9,847 bases of DNA, taken from NCBI GenBank assembly GCA_031290325.1, contig JAITNU010000120.1, positions 1 to 9,847 of the forward strand, given 5' to 3'. This document shows, piece after piece, positions 7,934 to 9,847 of this stretch. The notes beneath the pieces are model-generated. The model saw nothing but the letters and a program-made list of their open reading frames with translations. It ran no database searches and was not told the DNA's origin. This DNA comes from Treponema sp. Lineage in GTDB: Bacteria > Spirochaetota > Spirochaetia > Treponematales > Breznakiellaceae. Made by a program: the position numbers and the translations under genes. Positions within the stretch are counted from its first letter, which is position 1, and each line of letters starts with the position of its first letter.

Positions 7934-7946
7934 GATTTCACTATGT

Positions 7947-8105
7947 TCAAGACTCCGCGAGGTTTATCCCGTCCGCCGCAAAATTCCCAGCTATCACCAT
8001 AGTGTACACAATTTCCATGTTCGGATATGGATTTTGATGATTAAATGTCATACATGACGTACAAACCAATGAAATACAAAAATAAAGAACAGTTATTTTT
8101 TTCAT
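7947..8105 (-). CDS. Small lipoprotein-like peptide, 52 aa
   Basis: A short frame starting ATG at 8105 and ending TGA at 7947. The N-terminus has the form of a lipoprotein signal: a KK charge (MKKITVLYF), a hydrophobic core, and a lipobox-like VCTSC with the likely acylated cysteine at C18. Serine at -1 is standard; cysteine at -3 is unusual but tolerated in spirochaetal lipoboxes. The mature part would be only 35 residues, ending in LAES, with no domain I recognise. It begins 6 nt after the LuxR-type gene's TAA and is in the same frame, so it is probably translated by re-initiation on that mRNA. No ribosome binding site is visible. It could instead be the remnant of a longer lipoprotein. Confidence 0.5.
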   Translation of the reverse strand: MKKITVLYFCISLVCTSCMTFNHQNPYPNMEIVYTMVIAGNFAADGINLAES

Positions 8106-8111
8106 ATTCAG

Positions 8112-8921
8112 TTACTGGGTAATGAGTTCTGGCTCAATATCTTCTTCGGAAACCTCAAGGGCTATCGAATAGTTCACGTACTTTAGCAGAAATTCAGTGC
8201 GATCCTTCACATCCAGTTTTTCAAACAGAACCTTGACGTGCTTTTTCAGGGTGATTAACGCCATACCACATTCACCGCCAATCTTTTCGTATTTCTCTCC
8301 CCTGAGGATGCCCTGTAAAATCTGCATATCCCGCCGGGTGAACTGGTCGAGAGGAAACCTGAGTACTTCCTTCTGGGGTTCTTTTATTTCCGGTATGGCT
8401 GATGTTTTTTGTAGATTTCTGATTTTCAATAGTTCCGGCAGAAAGAGCAAGATTCCAATGCCTAAGAGAAACAATGTAGCGAATATATATATCAAACTGG
8501 ATGCCACATATTCTATACCAAACCGGTATTGACTCCCAAGGGCCACCAAAAAAACAAGCGTTATTATAAAATTTTTTAGTTTTTTATATGTTTTAAAAAA
8601 TTCGATTTTATATAAAAAAGCATAAGATAATAAAGCCATCAAAAGTCCAATAATCTTACCGCCTTCAACCAAATTACCTACTCCATAGAGAAAACAGAAT
8701 ACTGCATACACTACAAAATTCAGAGGATTAAAAATGAGCAGGTATAAAAAAGCTACCATAGCAACTATATTTATCATTATACAAAACCAGAAAGGAAGTA
8801 TTTCCTTTTCCTTTATACTCTGGTTGATCGTAATAATAAAATTAGCACTTAAAATGAAAAGAATAAAACAAAGCCCAATGGCGGCAACGAACCGCCAAAG
8901 GTCTTTTTGACTCAAAGCCAC
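8112..8921 (-). CDS. Membrane-tethered LuxR-type (GerE) HTH transcriptional regulator
   Basis: A 269-aa protein. The N-terminal two thirds are very hydrophobic, with about six membrane segments (roughly 10-32, 44-64, 68-86, 88-108, 117-135, 138-161). A charged linker leads to a LuxR-type DNA-binding domain at about 194-249: FTRRDMQILQGILRGEKYEKIG, then LITLKKHVKVLFEKLDVKDR. The spacing fits the GerE family, but the recognition helix (GMALITLKKH) departs from the usual S-x-x-TVK-H form. No receiver or ligand-binding domain is present, so the membrane part is probably the sensor and the HTH is held at the membrane. The start is a GTG at 8921 with AGAGG (8929-8933) 7 nt upstream, overlapping the previous gene by 10 nt. 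The membrane-coding part is far more AT-rich than neighbouring genes. Confidence 0.82.
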   Translation of the reverse strand: MALSQKDLWRFVAAIGLCFILFILSANFIITINQSIKEKEILPFWFCIMINIVAMVAFLYLLIFNPLNFVVYAVFCFLYGVGNLVEGGKIIGLLMALLSYAFLYKIEFFKTYKKLKNFIITLVFLVALGSQYRFGIEYVASSLIYIFATLFLLGIGILLFLPELLKIRNLQKTSAIPEIKEPQKEVLRFPLDQFTRRDMQILQGILRGEKYEKIGGECGMALITLKKHVKVLFEKLDVKDRTEFLLKYVNYSIALEVSEEDIEPELITQ

Positions 8922-9538
8922 GGAATAACCTCTTCTCCTTCAGGCAGGATGCTGTCCAGTATTTCGCAGGGGAAGGCGTTTATCCCACTAATAAGCTGTA
9001 CCTTCAACTCCTCGGCATTCCAGGAACAGTCGTTCAGAGGATTATACACACCGCGTAGGGCATCTTCTTCTTTACTACGCTTATAACCCTGGACCATGAT
9101 AAGGGCCAGTTTGTTCATGCCATGGGTGATGACCGCCGGATTCCCGCCCTTGAAGGACGCGATGAGGCGAAGCCGCGCAAAGATGCTTTCATTATCCCCC
9201 GGTGTATGTCCGCCAATACTACTGCCACCCCGGATTTCGGTCATGTATACAGCAAGATGGGCAAGGGCGGTACGCTCAGGCTCATCACAGCCTGCGGCAA
9301 AGGGAAGGGCCGCGATTAACTGTGCCGTCTTGTTCCGCTCAAAGGCTATTCTTTCCGTTTCTGTAAACCGGAAGGTTTCTGCTATACAAGTACAGAGGGT
9401 ATCCCAATGATCCGTCCAACCCACAGGGGAAGAACCAGTGCGGACACGCCGGTGCCGAAGACGCGATATATCCGTCCAACCCGCAGGAGAAGAACCCCGC
9501 ACAACCCGACATTCTGAAAATGAACCAATACGCTTCAT
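8912..9538 (-). CDS. Unrecognised 208-aa protein with an N-terminal repeat (GSSPxGWTD)
   Basis: I do not recognise this family. The ATG at 9538 is fixed by a consensus ribosome binding site. The first 43 residues look inserted: GSSPAGWTD (15-23) and GSSPVGWTD (35-43) are separated by an arginine-rich linker and encoded by two copies of a 27-bp DNA repeat. From about residue 44 the sequence looks like an ordinary soluble globular domain, probably largely helical, with no membrane segment or signal peptide. Notable segments are RGGSSIGGHTPGDNES (103-118), GMNKLALIMVQGYKR (140-154) and an acidic end (LPEGEEVIPWL). The stop codon overlaps the start of the membrane LuxR-type gene by 10 nt, so the two are translationally coupled. 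A role in the same signalling unit is inference. The gene has its own promoter and dyad upstream. Confidence 0.7.
   Translation of the reverse strand: MKRIGSFSECRVVRGSSPAGWTDISRLRHRRVRTGSSPVGWTDHWDTLCTCIAETFRFTETERIAFERNKTAQLIAALPFAAGCDEPERTALAHLAVYMTEIRGGSSIGGHTPGDNESIFARLRLIASFKGGNPAVITHGMNKLALIMVQGYKRSKEEDALRGVYNPLNDCSWNAEELKVQLISGINAFPCEILDSILPEGEEVIPWL
9410..9496 (-). repeat. Two 27-bp direct repeats, 60-bp period, inside a coding region
   Basis: Copies at 9410-9436 and 9470-9496 are identical at 25 of 27 positions, differing at 9423/9483 and 9428/9488. The start-to-start distance is exactly 60 bp, so both copies and the 33-bp spacer keep the reading frame. On the coding strand each reads GSSP(A/V)GWTD. 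The spacer has no comparable repeat. This resembles an interspersed short repeat that has entered a gene in frame. Two imperfect copies do not make a CRISPR array. Confidence 0.75.
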
Positions 9539-9543
9539 AAAAA

Positions 9544-9549
9544 CCTCCT
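9544..9549 (-). promoter_or_regulatory. Consensus ribosome binding site fixing the 208-aa protein start
   Basis: AGGAGG on the minus strand, 5 nt before the ATG at 9538. It is the strongest ribosome binding site in the window. It shows that the repeat-containing N-terminus is meant to be translated and is not an over-extended gene call. Confidence 0.8.
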
Positions 9550-9563
9550 AAAATCATCATTAA

Positions 9564-9591
9564 GTATTACTCATGTTACGAAACATGTCAA
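9564..9591 (-). promoter_or_regulatory. Promoter for the 208-aa protein / LuxR / lipoprotein cassette
   Basis: A perfect TTGACA (9586-9591) is followed after 16 nt by TAATAC (9564-9569) on the minus strand. Shifting by a base or more gives similarly weak -10 alternatives. The consensus ribosome binding site of the first gene follows closely, for a leader of about 20 nt. The perfect -35 box and the position support it; the -10 box is the weak point. Confidence 0.5.
9572..9587. promoter_or_regulatory. Dyad inside the cassette promoter, candidate operator
   Basis: A perfect inverted repeat, CATGTT-ACGA-AACATG, with 6-bp arms. It fills the spacer of the promoter above and overlaps its -35 box by two bases, a typical repressor position. 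The LuxR-type protein encoded downstream is a possible autoregulator; that link is inference. Confidence 0.4.
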
Positions 9592-9616
9592 TAAATTTTG
9601 ATATTTTTGTGATTAG

Positions 9617-9659
9617 CAAGTGAAAATTTCGCCCTTTTGTTCACAAGTGAAAATTTCGC
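9617..9659. repeat. 16-bp perfect direct repeat (CAAGTGAAAATTTCGC)
   Basis: Copies at 9617-9632 and 9644-9659 are identical, with a 27-bp period. They lie in the non-coding stretch between the divergent cassette promoter and the plus-strand gene at 9818. They may be transposase binding sites at an IS end, or binding sites for a regulator of either divergent promoter. Confidence 0.75.
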
Positions 9660-9758
9660 ATGATTGTCAATTTAGGCTTTTTTATCACCCTTGTTGTTGC
9701 CAAACTCTCCAGGATGCGATTTTTTTAAAACTAGTACAGCATTTTTTAAATAAAGGGG

Positions 9759-9787
9759 TTGAAAAAGAAGCCGGGAAACAGTATATT
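9759..9787 (+). promoter_or_regulatory. Promoter for the plus-strand gene at the right edge
   Basis: TTGAAA (9759-9764), a 17-nt spacer and TATATT (9782-9787): five of six matches at each box with ideal spacing. Transcription should begin near 9794, about 24 nt before the ATG at 9818. No other plus-strand gene is present to account for it. Confidence 0.6.
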
Positions 9788-9817
9788 AGAAAAAGACCAT
9801 AGTTCAGGGAGAAAATA

Positions 9818-9847
9818 ATGGCACGAGCCCAAGCAGTACCGATAGTG
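9818..9847 (+). CDS. Start of a plus-strand gene cut by the window edge, possibly a transposase
   Basis: Ten codons are visible (MARAQAVPIV), opened by an ATG with AGGGAG (9806-9811) 6 nt upstream and a good promoter before that. Ten residues are too few to name the product. Its place just inside a repeat-bearing block that resembles an IS21-type end suggests a transposase (IstA-like), but this is inference from context only. Confidence 0.5.
   Translation, partial: MARAQAVPIV

Larger units (their letters stand above)
9608..9847 (+). mobile_element. Possible end of an IS21-type insertion sequence (partial)
   Basis: Two TGT-initiated blocks (from 9608 and 9638) each end in CAAGTGAAAATTTCGC. 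IS21-family elements typically begin with TG and carry short repeated GTGAAAAT-type blocks at their ends, with the transposase gene starting 100-200 bp inside. Here a plus-strand gene starts at 9818, about 210 bp in, reading away from the proposed end. No target duplication can be checked, and the transposase itself is outside the window, so this is only a candidate. Confidence 0.35.

Noticed and set aside
7943..8002. Plus-strand 19-codon frame just downstream of the plus-strand promoter
   Set aside because: It lies antisense to the better-supported lipoprotein frame, begins almost at the predicted transcription start and has no ribosome binding site.
8040..8062. Small hairpin ATGTCA-TACA-TGACGT as a terminator after the LuxR-type gene
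   Set aside because: The stem is short and imperfect, has no T-tract, and lies inside the small lipoprotein coding region.
9410..9496. CRISPR-like spacing of two 27-bp repeats with a 33-bp spacer
   Set aside because: There are only two copies, they differ at two positions, they are in frame within a translated gene, and no cas genes are nearby.
9620..9802. Plus-strand 60-codon GTG-started frame with three adjacent cysteines
   Set aside because: It runs through the direct repeats and the predicted promoter of the gene at 9818. It has no convincing ribosome binding site and no recognisable domain.

Overview
The window looks like part of a spirochaete chromosome. A termite-gut-type Treponema or a close relative is my best guess, from the moderate GC content, the membrane-tethered LuxR-type regulator, the relaxed lipobox and the giant fused activase. 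An anaerobic Firmicute cannot be excluded, since I could not search databases. Almost all genes lie on the minus strand, so they read from right to left.

Right edge (about 9600-9847). A plus-strand gene starts at 9818 and runs off the window. It has a good promoter (TTGAAA-N17-TATATT) and a good ribosome binding site. Upstream, a 16-bp direct repeat (9617-9632, 9644-9659), each copy preceded by TGT, resembles the end of an IS21-type insertion sequence, so the gene may encode a transposase.

Cassette 1 (minus strand, 9591 to 7947). A strong promoter with an embedded dyad leads to three genes. The first encodes an unrecognised 208-aa protein whose N-terminus carries two in-frame copies of a 27-bp DNA repeat. 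The second encodes a 269-aa protein with about six membrane segments and a C-terminal LuxR-type helix-turn-helix. The third is a very small gene (7947-8105) for a 52-aa lipoprotein-like peptide, 6 nt after the regulator's stop codon and in the same frame.

Cassette 2 (minus strand, 7824 to the left edge). A near-consensus promoter, whose -35 box is one arm of a perfect dyad, drives a giant 1490-aa protein. This fuses two BcrAD/BadFG-type ATPase (2-hydroxyacyl-CoA dehydratase activase) domains to a cysteine-rich region with two dehydratase-like units. It overlaps by 8 nt a five-helix membrane protein (putative ABC-transporter type IV / CmpB family), which overlaps by 4 nt an HD-domain phosphohydrolase-like protein. 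A MoxR-family AAA+ ATPase and a DUF58 protein follow; this is a known functional pair, and a further gene may begin at the left edge.

Functionally, the giant protein is predicted to couple ATP hydrolysis to very low-potential electron transfer, apparently with donor and acceptor modules in one chain. Its substrate is unknown. The MoxR/DUF58 pair probably acts as a chaperone/assembly system at the cell envelope. The right-hand cassette looks like a membrane-signalling unit of unknown stimulus.
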